64,000 nt of DNA, taken from assembly GCF_030272615.1 (NCBI RefSeq), contig NC_081411.1, positions 209,404,244 to 209,468,243 of the forward strand, in the 5' to 3' direction. The notes beneath the pieces were generated by a model. The model saw nothing but the letters and a program-made list of their open reading frames with translations, searched no databases and had not been told where the DNA came from. Position numbers and translations under genes: made by a program. This document shows positions 1 to 11,304 of the stretch, one piece after another. Numbering within the stretch: position 1 is the first letter of the stretch; each line of letters starts with the position of its first letter. The stretch is from Cryptomeria japonica. Lineage: Eukaryota > Streptophyta > Pinopsida > Cupressales > Cupressaceae.

Positions 1-1114
1 ATGCTATAGTAGCTACTCTTATCTTAATCAGATCCAATTACAGCTCTCTTTTTTTACCACTGTTTACACTTGCTCTACACTCTACTAGTGCTCTGTATTT
101 CACTTGCTTTGCACTCTATTGGTGTTGTATATTTCACTTGGTCTGCACTCTATTGGTTCTCTACATTCTTTCTCTACTCTTCACACTATCCCATCTTTGC
201 ACACTCTCTTTACTACTTAGAAGGTCTACACTCTTATCACCTTGCTGGATCGCCTCTCTTCCAAATTGCACTTAGTAATTTTATGATCAAAATTTTTGGT
301 TTTCACCAAAAACCTTTATACCATGTTTTGCTGACACATATGTGTCAATTCCTAAATGAGTTTACACCTAACACTTGGTAGATTTGAAATTCAAATCTTC
401 CTGCACTTTCTTTGTACACTCTCCATCAATCTCGCCAACAACTCATCCTTATTTGCCACCGCAACTCACAATTCTACCATCTTTTGGGTCATATTCTGCC
501 TTTTTAATGCAAACCAGAAAATCCACACAAATTTCACCTTAACTAGTTGTTAATTGTTGTAGACTTCACTAGTGGTTTTTTTTTTATGATATCTCACCAT
601 GACCAGCTCACTTTTGTTCATCGCATCTAGCTTATTGGTCACTTCTCCAAGATTCTTGGTGATTAGCATTCTTCAACTTGTATCACCAGTTCACCGATGT
701 AACTCTTCATCTTTTCTCACCTATCGCTGATCATCAACCAGACTAACCACTTGTTTGTCTAGAGTGTTCTGGTTGTGCATAAGACTACTAAACTGCAATT
801 TGAGTCACCTCTTCTGACTGCATCATCATTTCAATTGTATGTTTAAGAAACTAATCTCAACACCTATATGATGCTTAACTGACTAACCAGCTACTCTGTT
901 TATCCTTCAACCGATTAGTTTTCGACCAACACACTACTTAAGTGTGTCAATGAGGCATATTAAGGAAACACTTAGTCCTCCATACTGTTTGTATCCATGA
1001 GTAAACCATTGAGGTTTACCACACCTCCTTGCCTATGAGCTTGGCCTTATTCATTGATAAGTGTTGGTCATCAATGACAATATTAACTAATGAACCAGTT
1101 GTGTCAATATCATC
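1..1114. other. Unassigned sequence left of Copia element 1
   Basis: No convincing gene was found. The left 300 bases are pyrimidine-rich on the plus strand. On the minus strand, about 780 down to 600 reads as a charged, heptad-like peptide (LMHNQNTLDKQVVSLVDDQR, then stops, then GEVTNKLDAMNKSELVMV), possibly a coiled-coil remnant of another transposable element; this is weak. The first recognisable Copia gag codons start near 1115, so this stretch is either another insertion into that gag gene or a rearranged flank. No 5' LTR of Copia element 1 is visible. Confidence 0.4.
83..165. repeat. Short tandem repeat, 34-base unit
   Basis: Two consecutive 34-base units (83-116 and 117-150) share the core TTTCACTTG and both end in GCACTC; a partial third unit follows to about 165. 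Divergence between units is moderate, so the duplication is not recent. Confidence 0.65.
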
Positions 1115-2650
1115 AGTTATGCCAGCATGATAAATTTGAAAGGCATGATAGATCTGATAAGTATGATAGATATGAGAAGCATGATAAGAATGATAAGCCC
1201 TATAAGCCCTACCAGAAGTTCAGAAATTAAAAGAGATGCGATTATGTTGTTGATGAAGGTGTGAAAGATGAAGAATCAAAGAATGGGAATTTAGAAGATG
1301 AGTTTCTATTTATTTCTATCAAGGAAGATGATTCGGTAGAAGTGAATCCTACAAGTTGTATTGTTGAGGAGAAATCTTTGTCTGCTGAGATTAAAGAGAA
1401 ATATGAATGGGTTATTGACAGCAATTGTTCACATCATATGATAGGTGATAAAATAATTTGTGACTATGGAAAGCTATGATGGTGGCATAGTGAGATTTGG
1501 AGATGATAAAGCTTGTGTGATTTGTGGTAAAGGTTTTATATCTTTAAATGGAAAGCATAATACTAATGATATATTGTATGCTGAAGGATTGAAGCATAAC
1601 CTTTTGAGTGTTGGACAGATGGTTGACAAGGGATATAATTTGTAATTTAAGAATGGTAAATGCGAGATCTTGAATGCCTCAGATGTAGAGATTGCATCAG
1701 GTACTAAGACTCAAGTTAATATATTTCAAATTGAATGCTGGTGAGAAAAGTTATTTGATTGCTTAGAGTGATGAAAGTTATTTATGGCATAGGAGAATAT
1801 GTCATGTTAATTTTGATTACATGATAAGGATAAGTTCTACTCAAGTTGTAGATATTTTCCTAAGATTGTGAAGCCTACTAATCTGGTATGTAAGGAATGT
1901 CAACCAGGAAAGAAAATAAGAACTTCATTTAAGAGTAAGTTGTATTCATCTAATGGATTGTTAGTTCTAGTGCATACTAACTTATGTGGTCCTACAAGAG
2001 TGAGAAGCATGCAGGGTGATAGATATTTCATGTTGCTGATTGATAGTTACTCTAGGATGATGTGGGTTACCTTTCTAAGAGAGAAATAAGAAGTGTTGGA
2101 TAAATTCAAGATATTCAAAGTTAGAGTGGAGACTGAAATAGGGTTGAAGCTGAAATACTTAAGATCTGACAGAGGAGGAGAATTTACATCAAGTGAGTTT
2201 GATACATTTTGTGAGAGGAATGGAATTAGAGGACAGTTATCTGCTCCTAGAACCCCTCAGCAAAATGGAGTTGTTGAAAGGAAGAGAATAACTATCATGG
2301 ATGCTACCAAGACTATGCTAATTGAGAGAAATGTTGCACAAACCTTCTGTAGAGAATTTATTAGCACTATTGTTTACACATTCAACTAGGTGCATATTAA
2401 AGGTGATTCTGGTAAGACTCCTTATGAACTATGGTTTGGTCATGTTCCTACAGTTAGATATTTCAGAGGTTTTGGAAGTAAATGTTATATCAATAGAGAT
2501 GAGGATATAGGAAAGTTTGATGCAAGATATGATGAAAGGATCTTCTTGGGATATTCTACTAAGAGAAAGACCTATCGGTGTTACAATAAAACATTGAGAA
2601 AGATAGTGAAGAGTGAAAATGTGAAGGTGGATGAATGTCTTGAAAAATAG
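1115..2650 (+). pseudogene. Copia element 1 gag tail, protease and integrase (broken)
   Basis: A charged gag tail (repeated KHD/KYD-type dipeptides, 1135-1215) runs into the protease region. The protease signature near 1408 reads WVIDSNCSHHM, whereas the family usually has D-S/T-G. A GAG-pre-integrase segment follows (LWHRR, then the Cys-containing VCKECQPGKK near 1885). The integrase core runs from about 1965 to 2300. Its first catalytic Asp is replaced by Asn (VHTNLCGP, codon 1979-1981), the second is kept (LRSDRGGEF), and the Glu region is kept (QQNGVVERK). Stops occur at 1643, 2087, 2387 and 2648, among others. A functional product is excluded; the identity is secure. Confidence 0.88.
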
Positions 2651-2859
2651 ATCAGAGCATGCGGTTATGATTTTGATGATGAAAATGTTGTTCCTAAGAT
2701 TGTATAGACTAAGATCCTTAAGAAAAATGATCCAGTGGAGACAGTTAATCTGGTTATTGTTGTTGTCGATGAAGAAGTGCAAGAGCTTGAGAATCAGAAC
2801 AATCGAAAAACTCTAAGGTATGCAAGATTGAATCATTTAGAAAATTAGATTATTGGTGA

Positions 2860-4440
2860 TAAGAATAAGGGTGTGATGACTAGGAGAAAGATTGTTGCTC
2901 AAGAGATATGTTTGATTTCAAATATTGAGCCTAAAGATGTTGTTGAAGCATGTAAAGATGAGAATTGGATGAAAGCAATGGAAGAAGACATGAATCAGAT
3001 TGATAAGAATAACACTTGGGAGCTTATTCTAATACCTAAAGACAAGAATGTAATTGGCACTAAATGGGTGTTCTGAAATAAACTGAATGAAGTTGGTGAA
3101 GTTGTTAGAAACAAGGCAAGATTGGTATGCAAGGGATGTTGTCGGATGGAAGGAATTGATTATGAGGAGAATTTTTCTCCTATGGCTAGAATTGAAGCTA
3201 TTAGATTGTTGCTTGCGTATATTTCTTACAAGAATTCAAGGTGTATTAGATGGATGTCAAGTCAACCTTTTGGAGTGTTGATCTTGAAGAGGAAGTCTAC
3301 ATTGAGTAACCAGATGGATTTTTATTATTAGATGAAGGAGATATGGTATGCAAATTGAAGAAAGATCTGTATGGACTTAAGCAAGGCACTAGAGCATGGC
3401 GTGCTAGACTAGACAAATACTTGATGAAGTTAGGATTTTGTAAAGGTACTGTTGATAGTAATTTATACTCTAAGGTTGAAAAAGATAACATTTTGATTGT
3501 TGACAATATCATTTTTGGAGGATTTGATGATTTGAGAATGAAGTTTGTTGACTATATGCAAAAGGAATTTGAGATTTATGTGATAGGTGAGATAAAATTC
3601 TTCTTAGGATTGCAAATTAATCAGACTAGTAAAGCTATTTTTATTTCTCAATCTAAGTAGGTGAAGGAATTGTTGAAGAGGTTTGGGTTAGATAATTCTA
3701 AACTTGTTGGAACTCCTATGGTGATTGGATGTAAATTATCTAAGAACGATGAATCTTAGAATGTTAATCAGACTTTGTATAAATCTATGGTTGGTGGATT
3801 ATTTTACTTAACTCAAACTACACCAGATATTATTCATGTTGTTTGTCTTTGTGCTAGATTTCAAGAAGATACTAAAGAGACTCATGTTACTGTTGTGAAG
3901 AGGATTTTTAGATATTTGATAGGGACTATTGACTGTGGTTTCGGGTATCTGAAGAGTGATGATTTCCTACTATGTGCCTATACTGATGCTGATTGGGCAA
4001 GTGATGTTGATGACCAGAAGAACACTACTAGTGGAGAATTCTTTTTGGGAAATAAATTGAGTTCATGGTGTAGTAAGAAACAAGATGTTATATTAGTATC
4101 TACTACTAAAGCCGAATACATTGCTACTGCTAGGAACTGTACTTAGGTAGTTTGGATGAAGTAAATGTTGAAGGATATCAAATTAATTTATGATGAGCCT
4201 ACTATTATTTATTGTGATAATTCAAGTGCTATCAATATTTAAAATAATCTGGTGTTGCATTCTAAACCAAAGTATGTGTCCATAAAGTATAACTTCTTGA
4301 GGGAGAAAGTCAGTGATGAGGAAGTCAGATTGGAATATGTATCTATAAGGGATCAAATTGTAGATATTTAAGCTAAGCCTTTGCCTATAGATACATTTGT
4401 CTATTTGAGAGACAACCTAGAGGTCTTCACCCCTCCTAAT
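2860..4440 (+). pseudogene. Copia element 1 reverse transcriptase and RNase H (broken)
   Basis: The RT begins with WMKAMEEDMNQIDKNNTWEL (about 2964) and NVIGTKWVF (3046). The usual Y-V-D-D catalytic box is altered to VDN before IIFGG (about 3500), removing a catalytic Asp. The KDLYGLKQG motif is at 3361. The RNase H part has YTDADWASDVDD (3979) and TTKAEYIA (4101), and runs to about 4440. At least seven stops interrupt the frame, several where related elements have Gln (for example 3658 and 4144), fitting CAG or CAA to TAG or TAA decay. Confidence 0.88.
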
Positions 4441-4817
4441 GAGAACTAGATGCATGGAGTTGTATCAATCCGATGGATTTGAGAGCCTTATCTTTTTATC
4501 CAGGTTAATGAGTTGTTGCTATTACTCAGCCAGAATAGTTAGTGCATGATTTGGATATTTATTTGTGAGTCTATCTTAAGAGGGAGTGATTATCCTTCTT
4601 AGAGGATGATTTTTGGGGACAAAAGCATGATCTGCATTATGTCTTTGGAATTGTTGTCAAAGGAGGAGAGAAGCATGTAATTTTTTTTTAATCTATGGAG
4701 CTTTGTATGCATGATCTTAGGGGGAGTTTTTTACAGATTCTTGGGGTTGATTCATTCCTTTGCATTGATTGTTTTTCATATTCATATGTTGCCATCAATT
4801 CCAAAGGGGGAGATTAT
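4441..4817 (+). other. Copia element 1 3' noncoding region with purine tracts
   Basis: Between pol and the 3' LTR there are several purine-rich tracts: AAGAGGGAGTG near 4578, CAAAGGAGGAGAGAAG near 4659, TTAGGGGGAGT near 4718, and the primer tract CCAAAGGGGGAGATTA at 4801-4816 directly before the LTR. Copia element 2 has the same two-tract arrangement. Confidence 0.75.
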
Positions 4818-5966
4818 TGGATATTGCTGCTGCTAGGATATATTCTTGTCATTGATGTCAACATATTCATGTGTTCTAGTGTTACAGAGAGTTGTTTGGT
4901 GATATGGTGATTTCATTGAGTTGATATGGTTGGTTTATCTATTTGGGATGCTGGAATATTTCATTTATGATTGGTTTCAGTAATCTAGAAGTTTACTTGA
5001 TCACACCATTTGATCCAGTTTGAAGTTTAGTGTTTCTTTTCAGTGGTTGGTAGATTCTAGTATTTGATCCATTGTGCTCTGGTATGAACATATCCTTGGT
5101 TGCAGATTTGGGAGAATGTTTTGGATGTTCACGTGTATCTTCATTTTGGATGGTTTGTGATTTTGTTCTCTATAGGTTATCTTTCTAGTCCGAATTACTA
5201 TTGTTAAGTGTTGTTGAGAATTAGCGTGTTGATCGATGAATATTTGAATAAGTGGTGCTGGTGAAACTATTACGGATGGTTCTAATGTTCTTGTTAGTCT
5301 TCCCTGGTTGTATCTTATTCATTTGATGATCTATATTGATCCTTGTGTGCGGTATTGGTGATTTTGTTGACCTAGTGATATTCTTCATGTTATGCAGTAT
5401 TTCTAGTGGTGTATCATGTTGTAGTTAATCTTAACGATATTTCCAGTGGTGATGTGTGTTTAGAGATTTGGTTTATGTCCATGCTACATCAAATGTTATA
5501 TTGGTTCGATGGCTTATTTATGTATCATGTGATATAATTTTGTAATTAAGGGTTGAGGGTTTGGTTGACCTTGCAGTCAAGGTTGATGAAATATAAAAAT
5601 AGGTGTTAGATATATGTAATTTGGAAGTGGTTGTAGTGTCTTCATTATTAGAGAGTGGTGTATGTTCGCATAAGAAAATTTTTCTTTTGGTGTGATGTAT
5701 TGAGAAGAGACTTTTGTAGAGCAGACAAATAAGCTTAACCAGAACTATCATCAATCATTAGCAGATACTATTTTTGCAGTTCATGTAATCTAGATTGTAG
5801 TCCAATTACTATTGTAAGGCAGTGAACCTTCCTTGAGGGTTGGAGCCTTTTGGGTCATTATATCTTGAGTAGTGAGCTCTAGGCAGTGTGCCTGAATGCA
5901 TGTACATTCCCCATTGTAATATTTATATATAATATTATAGAGTATCATCTCATTATGGGTAGATTT
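4818..5966 (+). repeat. Copia element 1 3' LTR, left portion
   Basis: It starts TGGATATTGC right after the purine tract, and its early part shares TTGTCATTGATGTCAA with the LTR of Copia element 2. The left portion stops in GAGTATCATCTCATTATGGG followed by the Gypsy LTR at 5967. The continuation (CTGGGTTTTACATG and onward) is at 23114-23308. In Copia element 2 the matching bases (GAGTCTCATC... then TTGGGTTTTCCACG, 57930-57965) are contiguous, which confirms that one LTR was split. Reassembled length is about 1.34 kb. Confidence 0.85.
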
Positions 5967-8159
5967 TGTTACCCCTTTATTTTAATTTTGAAATCGCTAC
6001 CCTTTGGTCGTGAAGTCAGTCATTTCCTGAAGTAATGTCATGTGTGACGCTCCTTTTCTAAGTCATCCGTGGAGTTAGGAAGTTCTAAACATTCCCAATC
6101 ACCCAACACCTCCTATCTTGTATTTGGTTGCTTTGTCACGAGTTGTAAAACGCTCACAAGTCCCAACCTTAGGTTTTTCAGTTGGTATTTTTCCCAACCG
6201 ACCAACATGTCAAATATTTCCTAGGTTTTGGGGCGTCATATTTGTGTCAGTTTTTATATGAACTAACGCTATTTACCTTGTCAATAGGCACAAACCGAAT
6301 TAAGACACTATTTAAAGAGACGAAGTAAATTCAACATTTAAGGAATGTCATATCAATTAGGTACATGAATGAGGTGGTAAATGTTTTTTGAACTAGCCTC
6401 CATTTTTCTGAGTTCTCTAAGTGTATCATCTAGCTTGCGCTCATGTAAGGTATAATATAGAATCAGTTGGTAGGCATGTAAGACATAGTGACAAAGCTAT
6501 TGAATTTTGAAACCTTTTTGCAAGAGCTAGAGACATGAACGAGAACTGTGCTGCGTGACAAAAATTGTGGAGTGTGCTTTGGCCTCCGTAACTAGTTTTC
6601 TATTTGTTGTCCCTTACACAGATCTACTTGTTGCTTGATCGAAGAGATCTCATCCTAAGGCTCAATAAATTTGGGTAGAAGGTGGCAAAGTGATCGTGCG
6701 AATTAAACATGAAATCATTTCTCACACTTTGTGTCTCTATGAAAAAGAAGCGATTCAGACCATGTATGTGCTAGCTGGTGAAGAGTAATTTTGCATGCAT
6801 GGTGACTTATGCATGAATTTTATAACAAGGAACTGGCTTAAGTCAGGAAAATGAGGAAGTCTCAGCTACCCATTAATTTAGAAGAATGCATTAGAAAGTT
6901 GAAGTTGCAGAAATCATAGTCCTATTGCACCACATCATGGGTAGTAATTCTATTTAGTTTATTGAATTATGGATGGGTCATTTCATCTTCACTATTTGTG
7001 CTCTTGATAGTTTCATCTATTGGACCTCTGTCATCAGTTTTCATCGAAATAAGAAATTGTAAAATTTTTGTCAGTCCCTTGCTTTCCATATATGCTCATG
7101 TCTTTTTTACATCCTTTCTAGTCAAGAGTCTACTTGGATAGGTCTAGAGATTCATCACCCTTCCCCTATTTCTGTACCTGTTTATCAAAATTTTCCTCAG
7201 CTGACCCTGTGGAAGAGCACACATGCTTTTTCCCATGTCAATGATGCATTCTCAATGAGTTTCATCAGAAAATTGGAAAAAACCTTGGCTTATGGTTTTC
7301 TCATGTTTTTGTTGACTTTGTGATGAAATTTTGAATCTTTTACACCCAATTCTATCGATTCTCATATCTTAGAATTGGGGGTTTTGAACAAGAGCCAGCT
7401 ATGAATAGATACCCTAAATATAGGCAAAGGATCAAATATCAGGAGGCGGCACATGTCAAATAGGAGGGGGAGATTGTTGAAGATGAATAACCAAAAGATG
7501 AATAGGCGGGAGCAGTTTCTTCTTTTATCTTTTAATTACTTATCTTGACCATTGGCTGGTCGGGAAGACCTAAAGATTTTTAAAATACAGTTATCTTTCA
7601 TATTTTAAATATATCGACTGTGTTTCTAATTAGGAATCTTTTGGGAATTCTTTTTTTTCCTTATTAGAACATAAAGACTTCTATGCATATGGTTATCTGT
7701 TGTTTTTAATATTGAAGAACTATTGGTGGCTTTCATATATTCATAAACTTTGAATTATGGTGTGTGGATTCCTTTTTGTTCTTTGAAATGGATCTTAGTT
7801 GGTGAATTTATACTGAAATTGTGGATGATTTAAAATTTTAATTACTATAGAATATTAGTTTTGCATGGTGTTTCATAGTGGCTTTATTTTAAAATATGAA
7901 AAACTCTAAAAATAGTAGTTAGTATTGTGAATACCTTTACAAAGATTTCTAGTTAAAATCCCTTTCTTTATTTTCTTTCTAGTTAAAATCTTATGAGTTG
8001 TTTGTTTATTCATTGAAAATCATTAGAAGGTAGCTGCCACCTTGTAAAATAAGAAGAGAATTAGCCAGTTCATATTTTGTTAGGCTGGTTCAACTGTGGT
8101 TACATTTGTCATCTCAGTGGGTATGAGAATATAGAGTTAGGTGACAAATTTGTTAGCCA
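5967..8159 (+). repeat. 5' LTR of outer Gypsy element
   Basis: It begins TGTTACCCCTTTATTTTAAT and ends TTAGCCA. The whole 2.19 kb is repeated at 20005-23113 once the 952-base insert there is ignored. Shared landmarks include GAAACCTTTTTGCAAGAGCT (6511 and 20541) and TAGGAGGGGG (7462 and 22458). The two copies differ at many sites and by small indels, so the element is old. Short frames inside are not conserved between copies. Confidence 0.85.
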
Positions 8160-8164
8160 ATAGA

Positions 8165-8187
8165 TTTTTGGCATCTCTGCTGGGAAA
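8165..8187 (+). promoter_or_regulatory. Probable primer-binding site of outer Gypsy element
   Basis: TGGCATCTCTGCTGGGAAA (8169-8187) starts with TGG, complementary to a tRNA CCA end, and lies about 9 bases after the LTR end. I could not assign the priming tRNA with confidence. Confidence 0.6.
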
Positions 8188-8927
8188 AATATATAAGGAT
8201 GAGTATTATAAAGTATTTGTAGGATGGTAGTCTATTATGGGTTTGCCAAGCCAAGTTTCCCCTATGTTACAACCCAATTTAGATTGCTTAGTTAATAATC
8301 AAGAAGATTTAGTGGTAACTCTTCAACGCCTTGCCTGGAAAAGAGGATGATTTTACTTTAGTTTCATGGAGTTAATGCAGTCTTGGAGAAGGAAGAGGAG
8401 TTTGGAGAAAATGTTGTGGATCTAGATGTTGCCCAAGAGGGAGTATTTTTTCAGGCTAAAGATAATATCCCTTTACCATTCCTTAGAATTAATTAAATCT
8501 CCCCCTTATGTTGAAGTTGGTGACTCTTAGCCTTTCTTATTAAATTTTGGCTTCCAAAAGATACACTAGGGCTGATAAGCAAAAAGGGATTGTTGATCAA
8601 GATTTTGAATTTTTAGACTCTATCAACTTTCTAACATTCCCACCTATTCAGAGAACTAAAATTATCAGTAGACCTCCTTCTCCCCCTAGGTCTAATAGGC
8701 CTACATTTCCCTATTCGCATTAGCTCAATCAATTCCTTATATTGCAGGGGATTATATTATCTCTTCAAGATTGTTTCCCAATCCTTGTTGTCCAAATCAT
8801 GGCTCAACCTGCACCACGTGTACCATGGTGTCCTATCATATTTGTAGCTGGGGTCTAACTCCATGAATTACCCAAAGGCTTTGGGAAAATTATCCCTAAG
8901 TTTAATGGGGATGGGAAGGTTTCTCCT
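8188..8927 (+). pseudogene. Outer Gypsy leader and gag, 5' part
   Basis: From about 8640 the plus strand reads a degraded gag: PPSPPRSNRPTFP, then MAQPAPRVPW near 8800, then LPKGFGKIIPKFNGDGKVSP up to 8927. The frame is cut mid-domain by the inner element and resumes at 16684 with KEYLKVFF. TAG/TAA stops occur within. Bases 8188-8600 are leader-like with no clear coding sequence. Confidence 0.78.
8923..8927 (+). repeat. Target-site duplication, left copy (CTCCT)
   Basis: CTCCT immediately precedes the LTR start TGTAGCG at 8928 and recurs exactly at 16679-16683, immediately after the 3' LTR. This is the 5-base duplication expected from retrotransposon integrase. Confidence 0.93.
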
Positions 8928-10125
8928 TGTAGCGTCCTAAAATTGTGACACTTGCAATTTCGACCGCATTTGGGTCTTCACGATGGCGACGCAACACTGA
9001 ACCTGAATGGAGACCCCGCAACTTATCCACGACATCAAAAACTGCATTTTCCAGCACCCTGGCTTGATCCTCCTTGCACCCTGTTGTCCCGGGAGGTGGG
9101 ACCAGAGCGCCCAGCGCCCTGGTCCTTGGCCCTATTTTGGGCCCGGTCTCTTTTGGGATCTCGGGTCTTTAAGTTTGCAAATTGGAAAATAACCTTTTCT
9201 GGTCGGCCTAAGGTCGGAAAAATCAGTCTATCAACCCTAAATGGCAAGCATATAAACTACATTTCCTCTCTCATTTGGTAAGATGATGGAAAAAAGGCGG
9301 AAGCGATATTCAAACATTCAAGCATTCAAGCATTCAAGCATTCCTTCAAGCAATTGATCATTCTAAGTCTCCACTCAAGGCTAAGTGTTGCATTCAAGAC
9401 AAGGATTCAACCATTGAAGAGGAGATCACATATCACATATCACATACAACATACAACATACAACAACATCTACACCTTCGCATGTAAGAATACAAACATT
9501 CTTACAACAAGGTACTAGTACTTGTTTTACATTACAATCATTTACATTTACAACATTCTCATTTCTTGGTTAATTCCAAAACCGGGGTTTGACCTAAGGG
9601 CAAACCCCTAATCCCTAACCCCCCAATCGTCCTCTCTTTTCTGTGTGTAGGTTGCAGGTACACGGCTGTAATTGAAGATCTGGAATCCTTGTGCAGAACC
9701 CCCCTTCGTTTCGCGGATTTTTCGGAGGACCGTGTGCACGCTGGGCGCCATCGTCCGATCAACTTTCGCTCAAATTTGCAGGACAGCGCCGTCTTGACAT
9801 TTTACTGCTAATTCCAGGTCCGCAGCTTCATCCTATATTCCTATCTCAGTTTATAAGTGAATCTTTCTCACTTTTCATGCATTCCTAGCTTAATCATTCT
9901 GTCCACATTCTTTACAAAAGAGGGTAGCCTTGTTGTCTTAACCCTTGAAACTCATTGAGAATCCAATCTCGCATTGTGTGGGATTGGATCTTGTGGGTTT
10001 CAACCCCTCTTTTGAATGTAAAGTCTCTCCTAAGTGAAAAAACGACAATCCTAAGTGACCCCCCCTTTCCCCTTTGGAGTGGTGGAGGGAACACTTAGGG
10101 TTCGCTCGCAATTTTCCGCTTTACA
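8928..10125 (+). repeat. 5' LTR of gag-only element
   Basis: It starts TGTAGCGTCCTAAAATTG and ends CCGCTTTACA. It is GC-richer than its surroundings. It contains an ATTCAAGC/CATTCAAG tandem (about 9308-9350), a CATATCACATACAA-type tandem (9430-9462), and the GAGGACCGTGTGCAC box near 9725 that recurs twice in the leader. TATATAA-like bases at 9249-9256 (CATATAAAC) could be a TATA box. The 3' LTR differs by scattered substitutions and a 9-base indel near 16240. Confidence 0.93.
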
Positions 10126-10147
10126 TTTTGGTGAACCCGACGTGAAC
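10126..10147 (+). promoter_or_regulatory. Primer-binding site of gag-only element
   Basis: TGGTGAACCCGACGTGAAC (10129-10147) lies three bases after the LTR end at 10125. It starts with the TGG expected opposite a tRNA CCA end. I could not identify the tRNA. Confidence 0.75.
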
Positions 10148-11304
10148 ATCCTTTTTGATTATTCATGGTTAGATTTGAAAATTGGATTCCTTGATTACAT
10201 TTCCATATTTGATCCTTTGCAAATTTTAGAGGTTAATTGCATGAAAACCCTAAGTTTTCTTTTTAGTAATTGAGCTTGTGAAATGTTTAATTGTTAATGC
10301 TTGTTTCAGATCTGCCCTTCTATTACAAATTATCAATTCATATTTGTGCTTTAATTTTGAAAATTAAGTGGTTAAGTGTCAAAAACCCTAATTTTTAAAG
10401 CCCTCTTGATTCAACCTTTGACTGATAATTTCACTGATCAAAACATCTTCAAATCAGTTGTAACTTTGGATTCCGTAACAAAATCACAATATCTTTCATC
10501 CCTGAAAATTTGGAAAAAAGTTGTGAGGACCATGTGCACCCCGAGCGCCAACATCCCCGACATTTTTTTTGAAATTTCGGGAGTTAGATCTTACTGTATT
10601 TTTCTGCTAAAATCCAGAATTTTGTCTGATTTTATCAATTCTAACACTTTCAAAATTACAGTCAATGTTGGTATAGTGATTGCTTGGATTAAGGCTTCTA
10701 ATCATTCAAAAATTGTTGAAACTGAAATTCATATCAAAATTGTGTTTCTTACTGTCCTAAATCTGAAAAGTGTGTTGGCATTCATTCGAAATTTCAGTGC
10801 TTTATTCAAATTTTTGCAATTTGTGACTTTTGAAATTAAGTGCTTAATTACACCAACTTTGATTTCCGCTTTCAAAATTGAATTTTGCGTGAAATTGAGT
10901 CAGTTTTTAAAATTCAAAGCTTGCATTGCTCTTAGTATTCCCTCTAAAATCATAAAATTCAAAATTTAAGTTTCCCTCTCTTTTTCAAAATTCAAATTTT
11001 GCATTTTTCGACAATCTTGGTAGGGTTCAATTTTGAGATTGCAACTTTAATTTGGCCTATCTACAGATCGTAAAATCACTCAATTTTTTCAGGTTAGCTG
11101 TAAAATCATCATAACTTTCATCCTTGAAAATTTCGAAAAAAGTTGCGAGGACCGTGTGCACTCCGTTCGCCACGGTCCCGGATATTTTTTCCGAAATTTC
11201 GAGAGATTGTCCTGATTGCATTTAACAGCTTAAATCTAGGAGATTGGCTGATTTTACTAAAATTTGCTACCTCTAAAATTCAAAATTCTCTCTCTCCCTA
11301 GTGC
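10148..11304 (+). other. Long untranslated leader of gag-only element with duplicated module
   Basis: This 1.16-kb AT-rich leader contains a module present twice, at about 10478-10610 and 11100-11225. Each copy has CTTTCATCC-TGAAAATTT, AAAAAAGTTG, then GAGGACC-TGTGCAC-CCG and GAAATTTCG. Part of the module also lies in each LTR (9724 and 16278). A 197-codon GTG-started frame (10376-10969) crosses the first module but has skewed K/I/F composition and no domain, so I do not call it a gene. The module may be packaging or dimerisation RNA. Confidence 0.6.

Larger units (their letters stand above)
1115..5966 (+). mobile_element. Copia element 1, left part (decayed)
   Basis: A Ty1/Copia LTR retrotransposon in the order gag tail, protease, integrase, reverse transcriptase, RNase H, purine tract, 3' LTR. 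The 3' LTR starts at 4818 and is interrupted at 5966/5967 by the Ty3/Gypsy element; its last 195 bases resume at 23114. Numerous in-frame stops make it inactive. The gag N-terminus, PBS and 5' LTR are absent from the window. Its layout and 3' noncoding motifs resemble Copia element 2 (56937 onward), so both probably belong to related lineages. The element lies inside the gag of the minus-strand element whose LTR is 23543-24658. Confidence 0.9.

Noticed and set aside
7455-7480. Purine tract AGGAGGGGGAGATTGTTG taken as a polypurine tract with an LTR starting at 7475
   Set aside because: The homology with 20005-23113 extends upstream to 5967, exactly where Copia LTR sequence is interrupted, so the LTR starts at 5967 and the tract is internal.
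8952-9281. 109-codon plus-strand frame in the LTR, and its near copy at 15460-15825
   Set aside because: It lies inside both LTRs, which are noncoding and GC-richer; opposite-strand frames there are equally open. The 3' copy frame starts outside the LTR, so it is not a conserved product.
10376-10969. 197-codon frame in the leader of the gag-only element
   Set aside because: GTG start, K/I/F-skewed composition, no motif, and it crosses a duplicated noncoding module.
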